A stretch of 64,000 nucleotides of DNA, taken from the NCBI RefSeq assembly GCF_024171815.1, contig NZ_JAMTCJ010000003.1, positions 434,001 to 498,000 of the forward strand, read 5' to 3'. Within the stretch, counting starts at the first letter, position 1, and every line of letters begins with the position of its first letter. The notes below the pieces were generated by a model, which saw nothing but the letters and a program-made list of their open reading frames with translations, ran no database searches and had not been told where the DNA came from. This stretch comes from Williamsia maris (GTDB taxonomy: Bacteria > Actinomycetota > Actinomycetes > Mycobacteriales > Mycobacteriaceae). Shown in pieces: positions 50,946-60,060 of the stretch. A program made the position numbers and the translations under genes.

Positions 50946-51677
50946 TCAGACGGTCTCGGCGTCGCCGAACGTCATGGTGAACGCACCCACCGACGAGCTC
51001 ATCAGCGTGCGCCCGATGTCGAGTGCACGCAGCTCGTCGGCGAAGGGGTGCGCACCCAGGGTGAGCGACGCCCCGCCGGGGCGCGTCCGTGTCTGCGCCG
51101 CGCGCATCGACCACGGGGTCGCGCGGGTGACCCCGTCGAGATGCGAGTACGCGGTCAGGGTGGTCGCCGACGGCGAATCGGGCACCGACACCCCCGGCGA
51201 CACCTCCAGCGACGCGATCAGCGCGCCGTCGGCCCGCAACGAACCGCGCTTGACCGGCGCCTCGTGATCGACGTCGAACTCCGCCAACGTCTTCGGGAAC
51301 CCCCAGATCCCACGGCCGGCCGCGAGGGTGAAGTCGCCGTCGACGGGCAGACGATGAATGTAGGCGCACCCCTGCCCGCGCACCAACGACCTCAGATCGG
51401 AGAGGACACCGCCGCCGCGACGGCCGTGACCGCGCACCAGCAGGCACACACCGAACTCGTTGTAGGGACCCAGATCGCCGTCGACGTAGTCGACGAACAC
51501 GAGCACACAGACCGCACGGCCGGGTCGCCAGCGCAGCACCTGTAGCCCCGTGTGGTCGATGAGTCGCTGGGCGGCGGCCGCCGACACCGACACCATCGAC
51601 GTGAAGGCGGTGGCGGCCCGGATCTGCACCGGCATCGATACCTCTCGACCGAGGACCTCGTGCGTGCTCGCCGTCAT
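50946..51677 (-). CDS. Acetoacetate-decarboxylase-like family protein
   Basis: 243 aa. The ADC-like beta-barrel is suggested by DYVDGDLGPYNEFGVCLLVRGHG, the GFPKTLAEFDVDHEAP segment (a Lys in the GFPK motif at the position used in decarboxylases), and DIGRTLMSSSVGAFTMTFGDA. True ADC makes acetone from acetoacetate; many homologues have other substrates. It lies 16 bp downstream of an SDR gene on the same strand and shares its promoter, which carries a KstR-type box. Confidence 0.75.
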   Translation of the reverse strand: MTASTHEVLGREVSMPVQIRAATAFTSMVSVSAAAAQRLIDHTGLQVLRWRPGRAVCVLVFVDYVDGDLGPYNEFGVCLLVRGHGRRGGGVLSDLRSLVRGQGCAYIHRLPVDGDFTLAAGRGIWGFPKTLAEFDVDHEAPVKRGSLRADGALIASLEVSPGVSVPDSPSATTLTAYSHLDGVTRATPWSMRAAQTRTRPGGASLTLGAHPFADELRALDIGRTLMSSSVGAFTMTFGDAETV

Positions 51678-51693
51678 GCCCACCCGGCCCCCC

Positions 51694-52533
51694 TCATTCG
51701 ACGACACCGCGCAGCCCCTCGGCGCCGAAGACACCCTCGAGCATCGAGCTGTAGTCGGGTCCGCGGCGCAACATCTGGCCACCGTCGACATTGATGATCT
51801 GTCCGGTGATCCAGCTCGAGGAGTCGCCGAGCAGGAACACCGCGAGGGCGGCGATGTCGGCGACCTCACCGACCCGCGGCAGCGGCGTGGCCTCGCGGTA
51901 GTCGCCGCTCAGTTCGGGTGAGTCCAGCACGATCTGCACGAGCTCGGTTCGGGTCAGGCCGGGCCGGATCCCGTTGACGCGCACGTTGCTGGCGCCGAGT
52001 TCGTCCGCACCGAGCCGGACCAGGTGGTCCACACCGGACTTGGTGACCCCGTACGCACCGAACCAGCGGTGGGTGTTGGACGCGGCGATCGACGAGATCG
52101 CCACGAACGATCCCCCACCGCCGCGGACGAGTTCTCGGGCAGCGTGTTTGAGCGTGTACATCGTCCCGTTGATGTTCAGGTCGACGGTGTTGCGCCATGC
52201 GGCGCTGTCGATCTGGGTCACCGGTCCGATGGTCTCGCTGCCACCCGCGCACGCCACGACGCCGTCGAGACGGCCGGTGTGGGCGGTGGCGGCCGCGACG
52301 GCCGCGGCGACCTGGTCCTCGTCGGTGATGTCGGTGGACACCGTGTGGACCGTGCCGGCGCCGGACAGGCCGACGGCCGCGGTGTCGAGGCGCTCCTGAC
52401 TGCGGCCGGCGATCGTCACCGTCGCCCCCTCGGCGACGAGGGCCGCGGCGATGCCGAGGCCGATGCCGCTGCCACCGCCGGTGACGAGGATCGATTTACC
52501 GGACACGGACTCATTCGCCACGAGGGCTCCCAT
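51694..52533 (-). CDS. Classical SDR oxidoreductase under a KstR-type box
   Basis: 279 aa from ATG 52533. TGGGSGIGLGIAAAL is the cofactor motif, VVACAGGSE replaces NNAG, FVAISSIAAS gives the serine and YGVTK the YxxxK pair; the C-terminal SSSWITGQIINVDGG is typical of the family. It may oxidise or reduce a hydroxyacyl or steroid-type ring substrate, an idea that rests on the KstR-type site 9 bp before the ATG. It is followed by the decarboxylase-like gene and preceded (52 kb) by gpgS. Confidence 0.85.
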   Translation of the reverse strand: MGALVANESVSGKSILVTGGGSGIGLGIAAALVAEGATVTIAGRSQERLDTAAVGLSGAGTVHTVSTDITDEDQVAAAVAAATAHTGRLDGVVACAGGSETIGPVTQIDSAAWRNTVDLNINGTMYTLKHAARELVRGGGGSFVAISSIAASNTHRWFGAYGVTKSGVDHLVRLGADELGASNVRVNGIRPGLTRTELVQIVLDSPELSGDYREATPLPRVGEVADIAALAVFLLGDSSSWITGQIINVDGGQMLRRGPDYSSMLEGVFGAEGLRGVVE

Positions 52534-52542
52534 CGTCAGAAC

Positions 52543-52556
52543 TGGAACACGTTCTA
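52543..52556 (-). promoter_or_regulatory. KstR-type operator upstream of the SDR
   Basis: TGGAACACGTTCTA fits the KstR consensus TNNAACNNGTTNNA at every fixed base (reverse strand TAGAACGTGTTCCA). It lies 9-23 bp upstream of the SDR ATG, over the probable start of transcription. KstR is the sterol-catabolism repressor of mycolic-acid actinobacteria; its gene is not in the window. Confidence 0.7.
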
Positions 52557-52609
52557 GTGATGAGACCACGTCGGCGAGCCGATGACCAGCCTCGCGGCCG
52601 GTCGGGACC

Positions 52610-53626
52610 TCAGGAGGCGCGGACCCCTCGGGGTACACGCGGACGGAGGGTGTCCATTGCCGGTCGGTCGGCCAGGTAGACGTCGGTGGTGTGCGGGGTG
52701 AAGGTGCCGTCGGCCTCGGCGGTGAACTGGGTGAGCCCGACACCGGAGTCGGCGATGCCGCAGCGACCCATCAGGGTGCCGACGATCTGCCTGCTCATCA
52801 CGCCGAGCTCGATGAGCGGGCGGTTGCGGTGCGTACGGACGCCGAGGTTGACCTGTCCGATGCCCGCCATGCCGTACCGGTCGTAGGTGTCGACGAGCAG
52901 GCCGATCTCCACGCCGTAGCCGGGCGCGAACGGGACCGCCGACAGCAGTTCACGGGTACCCGCGTACTCGCCGCCGAGCGGCTGCAGGACCGAGGTGAGG
53001 TCCGGCTTGAGAGAGGCCAGCAGAGGCCGGGCGACGAGTTCGGTGACCCGACCGCCGCCGTTGGGATCCTGCGCCCCACCGGTGCGCAGCGGACGCCGGT
53101 AGTAGCCCTTGACCAGTTGGATGTCGGAGTCGAGCAGGAGCGGGCCGAGCAGCTTGGGCACGAACATCGGGTCGGGGTCGATGAGGTCGGAGTCGACGAA
53201 GGCGATGATGTCGCCGGTGGTGGCCGCGATGGACCGCCACAACACCTCACCCTTCCCCTTGACCGGGGCGAGTTCGGGGACGGCCTGTTCGCGGCTGATG
53301 ACCCGGGCGCCGGCCGCGGTTGCACGCTCGGCGGTTGCGTCGGTCGACCCGGAGTCGAGCACGATGAGCTCGTCGACCAGGGTGCCGAGCAACGGACGGA
53401 TGGAGGCGATGACCGTCGCGACGGTCTCCTCCTCGTTGAGTGCGGGCAGCACCACCGAGACGGTCCGTCCGGCCTTGGCCGCGACCAACTCGTCGATCGA
53501 CCAGTCGGGCTGTTCGAAGGTGTGGCTGTCGGACCAGGCCAGCGTGTCCGCGTCGGTGTCTGCGGGCGCGGGCCAGATCTGCGTGGCGCGTCGGACGGTG
53601 CCCGAAGGCTTGTTCATTGCGGTCAT
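52610..53626 (-). CDS. gpgS: Glucosyl-3-phosphoglycerate synthase
   Basis: 338-aa GT81 enzyme. The GT-A motifs are VSVVLPALNEEETVATVIASI, the metal-binding VDSDLIDPDPMFVPKL (DSD) and the acceptor-binding GYYRRPL and GGRVTELVARPLLASLKP segments. It joins glucose from NDP-glucose to 3-phosphoglycerate, the first committed step of MGLP. The ATG at 53626 overlaps the folP2 stop; MNKPSG at 53617 is an alternative start. Symbol and neighbourhood match Rv1208. Confidence 0.95.
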   Translation of the reverse strand: MTAMNKPSGTVRRATQIWPAPADTDADTLAWSDSHTFEQPDWSIDELVAAKAGRTVSVVLPALNEEETVATVIASIRPLLGTLVDELIVLDSGSTDATAERATAAGARVISREQAVPELAPVKGKGEVLWRSIAATTGDIIAFVDSDLIDPDPMFVPKLLGPLLLDSDIQLVKGYYRRPLRTGGAQDPNGGGRVTELVARPLLASLKPDLTSVLQPLGGEYAGTRELLSAVPFAPGYGVEIGLLVDTYDRYGMAGIGQVNLGVRTHRNRPLIELGVMSRQIVGTLMGRCGIADSGVGLTQFTAEADGTFTPHTTDVYLADRPAMDTLRPRVPRGVRAS

Positions 53627-54531
53627 GCCAATCCCCTGACTGTTCGTTCGGGTGGCCGGGTACCCGCTATCGCGGCCACCATGTCGACCACTCGGCGGGT
53701 GGCGGCAACCTCGTGGACCCGAAACACTCGCGCTCCCTGCGAAGCGGCGAGTGCAGTCGCGGCCAAGGTTCCCTCCAACCGTTCTTCCAGGCGTACACCC
53801 AGAGTCTCCCCTATGAAGTCCTTGTTGCTCAGTGCCATCAGCACTGGCCAGCCGCTATTAACGAGATTGTTCACGTGGCGTAACAAGGCGAGCCCGTGGT
53901 GGGTGTTCTTGCCGAAATCGTGGGTCGGATCGACCAGGATCGAGTCCGGCGCGACCCCCGCGGTGGCCGCCCGCGACGCCGCGGCGGTCAGATCCCGCGC
54001 GACCTCGGCGACCACGTCGACGTAGCGCACCCGGTGCGGGCGCGTCCGCGGGACGGCTCCCCCGGTGTGCGAGCAGACGATGCCCGCGCGCGCCTCGGCG
54101 GCGGCGTGGACCAGTTCCGGGTCGGTGCCCGCCCAGGTGTCGTTGACCAGATCGGCCCCGGCGGCGCACGCGACGCGCGCCACCTCGGCGCGCCAGGTGT
54201 CGACGCTGATGATCAGATCCGGGTACTGCCCGCGCACCCACTCGATGAACGGCACGACCCGGGCGATCTCCGCGGCGGCGTCGACGTGCTCACCGGGCCC
54301 CGCCTTCACCCCGCCGACGTCGACGAGGTCGGCCCCCTCGGCGACCACCTGATGAACCCGCGACATCGCCGCGGCGTCGGTGAAGCTCGCCCCACGGTCG
54401 TAGAACGAGTCCGGTGTCCGGTTGACGATCGCCATCACCAGTGCACGGCCGGTGTCCACCGGCCGTCCGCACAGCGTCGGCGACCACGACTCCCACGCCC
54501 CCACCGACGCATCTCCCCCGAGCGCGTTCAC
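53623..54531 (-). CDS. folP2: FolP2-type dihydropteroate synthase homologue
   Basis: 302 aa from GTG 54531, just after the fadD6 stop. DHPS-fold motifs are LVMAIVNRTPDSFYDRGASF, VDVGGVKAGPGEHVD, ISVDTWRAEVARVA and DFGKNTHHGLALL. The usual NVTPDSFSDGG is altered, and the M. tuberculosis paralogue Rv1207 is reported to lack DHPS activity, so folate synthesis is unlikely. It forms a unit with fadD6 and gpgS. Confidence 0.9.
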   Translation of the reverse strand: MNALGGDASVGAWESWSPTLCGRPVDTGRALVMAIVNRTPDSFYDRGASFTDAAAMSRVHQVVAEGADLVDVGGVKAGPGEHVDAAAEIARVVPFIEWVRGQYPDLIISVDTWRAEVARVACAAGADLVNDTWAGTDPELVHAAAEARAGIVCSHTGGAVPRTRPHRVRYVDVVAEVARDLTAAASRAATAGVAPDSILVDPTHDFGKNTHHGLALLRHVNNLVNSGWPVLMALSNKDFIGETLGVRLEERLEGTLAATALAASQGARVFRVHEVAATRRVVDMVAAIAGTRPPERTVRGLA

Positions 54532-54532
54532 A

Positions 54533-56311
54533 TCAGTTGCGCGGTGCCTTGGCGCCTGCCACGTCGTCGACGTATCCGTCGTAGTACTCGACGTACCCAT
54601 CCGACTTGCCCGACAGCACGTACAACGGGTCGTCACCGACGTCGGAGTAGCCCTGCTTGCGTAGTTCGACCTTCATCGTCTTGAAGGTGGAGGTCTGCTC
54701 CAGCGACTCGACCACCCGGACGAACAGCGGCAGCGCGTAGCCGGGCAGCGAACCGTAGAGGTGCTCGGCGAGCTTGCCGGGCTCGAGCTTGTCGCCGGAC
54801 TTCAGCGTCACCGCGGCCATTCCCGCCTTGCCGTCGGTCTCCGGGATCTCGACCCCGAACACCACCGACTGCCCGATCTGCGAGTCGGCGTCGAGCGCCC
54901 CCTCGACCTCGGTGGTCGCGACGTTCTCGCCCTTCCAGCGGAAGGTGTCGCCGAGACGGTCGACGAACGCGACGTGGGAGAACCCCTGGTCGCGGACGAG
55001 GTCGCCGGTGTTGAACCACTTGTCGCCGTCGGCGAACGCATTCGCCACGATCTTCTTCTCGGTGGCCTTGGGGTCGGTGTAGCCGTCGAACGGGATGCGG
55101 TCGGTGATCTCCGAGATCAGCAGACCCGGCTCACCCTTCTTCGCCTCCATCACGCGGCCCTCGTCGTTGCGCAGCGGGTCACCGTTCTCGCCGTCGTACT
55201 GCACGATCTTGTACGGCAGCGGGCAGAAACCCACGGTGCGCTTGACGTTGAAGATGTTGATGAACGCCAGATTCGACTCACTCGCCGCGTAGAACTCCAC
55301 GATCCGGTCGATGCCGAAACGCTCGGAGAAGGTGTCCCAGATCTCCGCGCGCATGCCGTTGCCGACCGCGACGCGCACCGAGTGCTTCCGGTCGGTGTCC
55401 TTCTCCGGCTGCGCCAACAGGTAGCGACACAGTTCACCGATGTAGCAGAACGCGGTCGCGCGGTTGAGGATGATGTCGTCCCAGAACTTCGACGCCGAGA
55501 ACGACCGGCCGATGGCCAGGCACGCGCCGGAACCGAGCACCGACGAGAGCGAGACCGTCAGCGCGTTGTTGTGATAGAGCGGCAGGCATGCGTAGAGGGT
55601 GTCGTTGTGCCGCAGACGAACCCCCATGCCACCGATGCCCGACAGGCCCGTGAGCCAACGGAAGTGCGACATGACGCTGGCCTTGGGCATCCCGGTGGTG
55701 CCGGAGGTGAAGATGTAGAACGCCTTGGTCGACGCGGGCAGGGTGTCGGTGACCTCGGGGTTGCTCTCCGAGAGCGACGCGGACTGCTCGTCGACGTCAC
55801 CGAACAGCAGCACGGACTCCGGCACGGCCGAGGCGGGCACCGAGTCCAATGCCTCGGCGGCGTCGGGGTCGACGATGATGACGCGGGCGTCGAGCACGCC
55901 GAGGCTGTGCTCGAGGACGTTTCCGCGCTGGTTGTAGTTGAGCATCCCGGCGATGGCACCGAGCTTGACGATGGCCAGCATCGACAGCAGCGTCTGCGGG
56001 TCGTTCTTCGCCAGCACGCCGACGACGTCGCCGGTCTGCACGCCCTTGTCGGCGAGCAACGCGGCGTAGCGGTTCACGCGTCGGTTGCACTCGCCATAGG
56101 TGAGCGACTTGCCCTCGAACCGCAGGAACGGCCGATCCGGGTGTGCCCCGGCACGCTTCTGGAACATGCTGCCGATGGTCGCGGTGCTCGTCGGCTTGCG
56201 GAGGGCGAGGCCGGGCGCATTGCGCAACATGATCGTCGCGTCGGAGGCCAACCCCACAACCCCCTTGGCCATGTCGGTCAATCCAACGCGGGAACGAGTC
56301 TCAGTCGTCAC
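54533..56311 (-). CDS. fadD6: Long-chain fatty-acid-CoA ligase, FadD6-like
   Basis: 592 aa of the acyl-activating ANL family. P-loop FYIFTSGTTGMPKASVMSH, the ATP-binding FYAASESN and the hinge region DRLGDTFRWKGENVATTEVE are clear. It activates a fatty acid to acyl-CoA in two steps and is probably membrane-associated (an FATP-type sequence). It is first in the operon fadD6-folP2-gpgS; its acyl-CoA could feed acylation of MGLP, which is an inference. Confidence 0.93.
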   Translation of the reverse strand: MTTETRSRVGLTDMAKGVVGLASDATIMLRNAPGLALRKPTSTATIGSMFQKRAGAHPDRPFLRFEGKSLTYGECNRRVNRYAALLADKGVQTGDVVGVLAKNDPQTLLSMLAIVKLGAIAGMLNYNQRGNVLEHSLGVLDARVIIVDPDAAEALDSVPASAVPESVLLFGDVDEQSASLSESNPEVTDTLPASTKAFYIFTSGTTGMPKASVMSHFRWLTGLSGIGGMGVRLRHNDTLYACLPLYHNNALTVSLSSVLGSGACLAIGRSFSASKFWDDIILNRATAFCYIGELCRYLLAQPEKDTDRKHSVRVAVGNGMRAEIWDTFSERFGIDRIVEFYAASESNLAFINIFNVKRTVGFCPLPYKIVQYDGENGDPLRNDEGRVMEAKKGEPGLLISEITDRIPFDGYTDPKATEKKIVANAFADGDKWFNTGDLVRDQGFSHVAFVDRLGDTFRWKGENVATTEVEGALDADSQIGQSVVFGVEIPETDGKAGMAAVTLKSGDKLEPGKLAEHLYGSLPGYALPLFVRVVESLEQTSTFKTMKVELRKQGYSDVGDDPLYVLSGKSDGYVEYYDGYVDDVAGAKAPRN

Positions 56312-56352
56312 TCACAGCTCCTGGTGCCTGGCGGTCGGTATCGGAGACGAGG

Positions 56353-56889
56353 TTACCGGCTGGTAGCCAGCTCTATGGCGCGGGTCACTGAATCGGTGAC
56401 CCGGAGTGCCTTCATCGACCTCTCCGAGACGAATCCGGTGGTCGTCAGATCGTTCAACCACGTCAGCAACGGCTCATAGAACCCGAACGGATCGAGCAGC
56501 ACCACCGGCTTGTCGTGCATGCCCAGATAACCGCCCGTCCAGGTCTCGAACAGTTCCTCGAGGGTGCCGATCCCGCCGGGCAGGGTGATGAAGCCGTCGG
56601 CGCGGTCGTCCATGAGCTGCTTGCGCTGCCGCATCGTGTCGGTGACCACCAATTCGTCCGCGTCGACGTCGGCGACCTCCCGGTCGACCAGCGCCCGTGG
56701 GATGACGCCCACGGTGGTGCCGCCGTTCTCCCGTGTCGCCCGCGCCACCGCGCCCATCATCGACACGTTGCCCCCACCGGAGACGAGCGTGTGCCCGCCC
56801 CGCCCCAGGGCCTCACCCACCTGCGTGGCGAGCTGCAGGTAGCGGTCGTCGACCGGCCCCGACGCGCAGTACACGCAGACGGCACTCAT
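56353..56889 (-). CDS. LOG-family phosphoribohydrolase (Rv1205-like)
   Basis: 178 aa from ATG 56889. VSGGGNVSMMGAVARA and the PGGIGTLEELFE motif (PGGxGTxxE) identify the LOG (Lonely Guy) lysine-decarboxylase-like family, whose true reaction is release of cytokinin bases from nucleotide monophosphates. The ATG overlaps the upstream LOG-family gene by 4 bp. Length equals single-domain LOG proteins. It matches Rv1205, a regulator of cytokinin levels in M. tuberculosis as recalled. Confidence 0.92.
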   Translation of the reverse strand: MSAVCVYCASGPVDDRYLQLATQVGEALGRGGHTLVSGGGNVSMMGAVARATRENGGTTVGVIPRALVDREVADVDADELVVTDTMRQRKQLMDDRADGFITLPGGIGTLEELFETWTGGYLGMHDKPVVLLDPFGFYEPLLTWLNDLTTTGFVSERSMKALRVTDSVTRAIELATSR

Positions 56890-57719
56890 CGCGCCGACTC
56901 CTCGCGTCGGGCGCGCTCGGCGGCCGCGGTGGCGATGATGTCGACGGTCTCGGCGACGCTGTCGGTGACGTGCAGCAGCGACACGTCGGCCTCGGACACC
57001 TTGCCGTCGGCGACCAGGGTCGTGGTGATCCAGTCGACGAGGCCTCCCCAGAACGCCGTGCCCAGGAGCACGATCGGGAAGCGCGTCACCTTCTTGGTCT
57101 GCACCAGCGTCAGTGCCTCGAACAGTTCGTCCATGGTCCCGAAACCACCGGGCAGGCACACGAACGCCTGGGCGTACTTCACGAACATGGTCTTGCGCGC
57201 GAAGAAGTAGCGGAAGTTCACACCGAGGTCGACCCAGTCGTTGAGACTCTGCTCGAACGGCAACTCGATGCCCAGCCCGATCGACTGACCGCCCGCCTCG
57301 CACGCGCCCTTGTTCGCCGCCTCCATCGCGCCGGGCCCGCCGCCGGTGATCACCGCGAAGCCGGCGTCGGCCAGCGCGGTCCCCAACTCGACGCCCAGGG
57401 CGTACTCGGGTGACTCCCGCGGGGTCCGGGCCGACCCGAAGACGGTGACCGCGCTCGAGACCCGCGACAGGGCGTCGAAGCCGGCGACGAACTCGGACTG
57501 GATGCGCAGCACGCGCCACGGATCCTTCTCGGCGCGGTCGCGGTGCCAGGACGTGGTGTCGGGTTCCTCGTCGAGTAACCGCCGATCGGTGGTGGTCTCG
57601 ATCGTCGCCGCATCGACGCGGAAACGCGTTGCGCCGGAATAGGTGACCTGGGTGTCGCGGTCACCCGGGGTCCGATCGCCGGGGTCCCGATCCCCGGGGT
57701 TCGGATTGGTGTGGGCCAT
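56886..57719 (-). CDS. Larger LOG-family (TIGR00730) protein
   Basis: 277 aa. VITGGGPGAMEAANKGACEAGG and LPGGFGTMDELFEALTLVQTKK are the LOG-fold motifs; the N-terminal 75 residues (including a GDRDPGDRTPGDRD repeat) and a longer C-terminus distinguish it from the smaller neighbour. It is the larger TIGR00730 subgroup seen beside Rv1205-type genes. The enzyme site Glu/Arg are present; substrate uncertain. It starts 17 bp after the dapE stop. Confidence 0.9.
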   Translation of the reverse strand: MAHTNPNPGDRDPGDRTPGDRDTQVTYSGATRFRVDAATIETTTDRRLLDEEPDTTSWHRDRAEKDPWRVLRIQSEFVAGFDALSRVSSAVTVFGSARTPRESPEYALGVELGTALADAGFAVITGGGPGAMEAANKGACEAGGQSIGLGIELPFEQSLNDWVDLGVNFRYFFARKTMFVKYAQAFVCLPGGFGTMDELFEALTLVQTKKVTRFPIVLLGTAFWGGLVDWITTTLVADGKVSEADVSLLHVTDSVAETVDIIATAAAERARREESAR

Positions 57720-57735
57720 CAGCAGACGCTAGCAA

Positions 57736-58848
57736 TCAGGCCGGGGCGGCCAGGTATCGGCGCAGCGTGTCGGTCACCGCGGTGATCTGCGCGGTCGGCA
57801 CCCGCTCGTCACGCCGGTGGGCGAGGTTGGGGTCGCCGGGGCCGAGGTTGACCGCGGGGATCCCCATCGCGGCGAAGCGGGAGACATCGGTCCAGCCGTA
57901 CTTCGCGCGGACCTGACCGTGCGCGGCGGCGACCAACGCCTGCGCCGCCGGGTGCGACAGTCCGGGCAGCGCACCGGGGGCCGAGTCGGTGAGCTCGACC
58001 TCGACTGCGCCGGAATCGATCTGGCGGGCGAAGACCTCCAGCACGTGCGCGTACGCCGCCTCGGCGGAGCGGTCGGGGGCGAAGCGGAAGTTCACGTCGA
58101 GCGTGGCGGCGTCGGGGATGACGTTGCCGGCCACGCCGCCGGTGATCGCGACCGCGGACAGTCCCTCGCGGTATTCGCATCCGTCGATGTCGACGCGGCG
58201 GGGGCGGTAGTCGGCCAGCACCTGCAGCACGTCACCCAGTTTGTGGATCGCGTTGTCCCCCATCCACGATCGTGCCGAGTGCGATCTGGTCCCGCGCGCG
58301 GTCAGCCGGACCCGCAGGGTCCCCTGGCAGCCGGCCTCGATCAGCCCGGCGGTGGGCTCGCCCAGGATGGCGACGTCGCCGACGAGCCAGTCCGGCAGTT
58401 CACGCTCGATGAACCCGAGACCGTTGTGGACCGCCGCGATCTCCTCGCAGTCGTAGAAGATCAGCGTCAGATCGTGCGCGCAGTCGGCCATGGTCGCGGC
58501 CAGGTGTAGGAACACCGCGTCGCCGGACTTCATGTCGACCGTGCCGCACCCGTGCAACACGTCGCCCTCCGGACCGTCGGACTCGCGGCGAGAAGGCACG
58601 TTGTCGGCGATCGGCACGGTGTCGAGATGACCGGCCAGGATCACCCGGGAGGCCAGACCGCGATTCGTCCGGGCCAGCACCCGATTGCCATGACGCAGCA
58701 CCTCGAACCCGCTCGTCTGCTCACGGATCGCGAGTTCCACGGCGTCGGCGATGACCGCCTCGTCGTGCGACTCGCTGGCGATGTCGACCAGCGCGGCGGT
58801 CAGATCGATGGGATCGGCAGACAGATCCAGCGGGATGGCGGCGGTCAT
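57736..58848 (-). CDS. dapE: Succinyl-diaminopimelate desuccinylase
   Basis: 370-aa M20-family zinc enzyme. Motifs are [37 protein letters not shown] (first metal site) and [17 protein letters not shown] with the catalytic Glu; the dimerisation domain follows at about 190-285. It removes the succinyl group from N-succinyl-LL-diaminopimelate on the way to lysine and peptidoglycan. The gene is 16 bp upstream of the LOG gene, as Rv1202. Confidence 0.95.
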   Translation of the reverse strand: MTAAIPLDLSADPIDLTAALVDIASESHDEAVIADAVELAIREQTSGFEVLRHGNRVLARTNRGLASRVILAGHLDTVPIADNVPSRRESDGPEGDVLHGCGTVDMKSGDAVFLHLAATMADCAHDLTLIFYDCEEIAAVHNGLGFIERELPDWLVGDVAILGEPTAGLIEAGCQGTLRVRLTARGTRSHSARSWMGDNAIHKLGDVLQVLADYRPRRVDIDGCEYREGLSAVAITGGVAGNVIPDAATLDVNFRFAPDRSAEAAYAHVLEVFARQIDSGAVEVELTDSAPGALPGLSHPAAQALVAAAHGQVRAKYGWTDVSRFAAMGIPAVNLGPGDPNLAHRRDERVPTAQITAVTDTLRRYLAAPA

Positions 58849-58926
58849 GGTCTACGAGGCTAATCGACCCCCGCGGGGTGACCGTGGGAGGGAATAGTCG
58901 TCGTCGGCCCGCGGGTTGCACCGGGC

Positions 58927-59592
58927 ATGACATCACTGGCGATCATCGGAGCGGGAGCAGGACTCGGAGCAGCTGTGGCACGGAAGTTCGGTGCCGAGGG
59001 ATATTCCGTGGGACTGATCTCGAGAAACCAGGGGCGGGTGGACGCGCTCGCCGACAGCCTCGCGAAAGACGGTGTGTCGGCACGCGGTTTTGCCGCCGAC
59101 GTCCGGGACCCGGCGTCCGTCGCGCACGCGTTGGAGCAGGTCACCGAGACCCTCGGACCGATCGAGGTGCTGCAGTACAGCCCGCTGCCACAGAAGGACT
59201 TCATGCGTCCGGTGCTCGAGACGACGCCCGCCGACATGGTCGGTCCGGTCGAGTTCTCGATCTACGGGCCGATCGCGGCCGTGCATCAGGTGCTGCCCGG
59301 CATGCGATTCCTCGGCGAGAACAAGGGCACCATCCTGTTCGTCAACGGCGGCTCGGCGGTCAAGCCCGGACGCGCCGTCACCGGTACGTCCATCGCCTTT
59401 GCCGGTCAGGCCGCCTACGCGCAGCTGCTCAACGAGCAGCTGGCCGAGGAGGGCATCCAGGTGTCGCAGCTGATCATCGGCGGCGCCATCACCGCCGACG
59501 ACCCGGACAAGAGCCCCGAGGCACTCGCCCAGCACCTCTGGGATCTGCACACCAAGCGCGACCGTTTCCGGATTCAGGTCAGCGAGGACTGA
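58927..59592 (+). CDS. SDR-like protein lacking the YxxxK motif
   Basis: 221 aa. AIIGAGAGLGAAVARKFGAEG is a Rossmann cofactor motif and LFVNGGSAVKPGRA is the serine strand, but the place of the catalytic YxxxK reads AYAQLLNEQL with no Lys. The family is found in actinobacteria and may bind NADPH without classical reduction. It is divergent from dapE and followed by a VOC gene on the same strand. Function unknown. Confidence 0.85.
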   Translation: MTSLAIIGAGAGLGAAVARKFGAEGYSVGLISRNQGRVDALADSLAKDGVSARGFAADVRDPASVAHALEQVTETLGPIEVLQYSPLPQKDFMRPVLETTPADMVGPVEFSIYGPIAAVHQVLPGMRFLGENKGTILFVNGGSAVKPGRAVTGTSIAFAGQAAYAQLLNEQLAEEGIQVSQLIIGGAITADDPDKSPEALAQHLWDLHTKRDRFRIQVSED

Positions 59593-59661
59593 GGCTCCCG
59601 ACGGCAGGCATGTCCGAAACGTTCATGACGGTGGTCGGTGTGCGGCCCTAGTGTCGCCGCC

Positions 59662-60060
59662 ATGACCACCATCACGAACGTCATCGGACTGTCCGTCGTC
59701 GTCACCGACATGGCCCGCGCGCTGGCCTTCTACCGCGCCCTCGGCATCGACGTACCCGCCGGTCAGGACGGCCAGCCGCACGCCGAGGCGGTGCTCGGCA
59801 ACGGGTTCCGCCTCATGTTCGACACCGTCGACGTCATCACCTCGTTCGACCCGACGTGGACCACGCCCGGCGGCGGCCACCGTGCGGCGCTCGCGGTCGA
59901 GTGCACCGATCCGGCTGCCGTCGACGCGCTGTACGACGCTCTCGTCCGCGACGGACACAGCGGTCACCTGGCCCCGTTCGACGCGGTCTGGGGTCAGCGT
60001 TACGCCGTGGTCGACGACCCGGACGGCAACCCGATCGATCTGTGCGCCCCGTCGGCCTGA
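59662..60060 (+). CDS. VOC-family (glyoxalase-like) protein
   Basis: 132 aa with paired beta-alpha-beta modules: IGLSVVVTDMARALAFYRALGIDV and [22 protein letters not shown]. Metal-binding residues of the family are only partly present (Glu/His unclear). The substrate is unknown; such proteins include dioxygenases and resistance proteins. TAGTGT (59649-59654) ends 7 bp before the ATG, so it is probably leaderless. Its end overlaps the convergent AraC gene by 61 bp. Confidence 0.82.
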   Translation: MTTITNVIGLSVVVTDMARALAFYRALGIDVPAGQDGQPHAEAVLGNGFRLMFDTVDVITSFDPTWTTPGGGHRAALAVECTDPAAVDALYDALVRDGHSGHLAPFDAVWGQRYAVVDDPDGNPIDLCAPSA

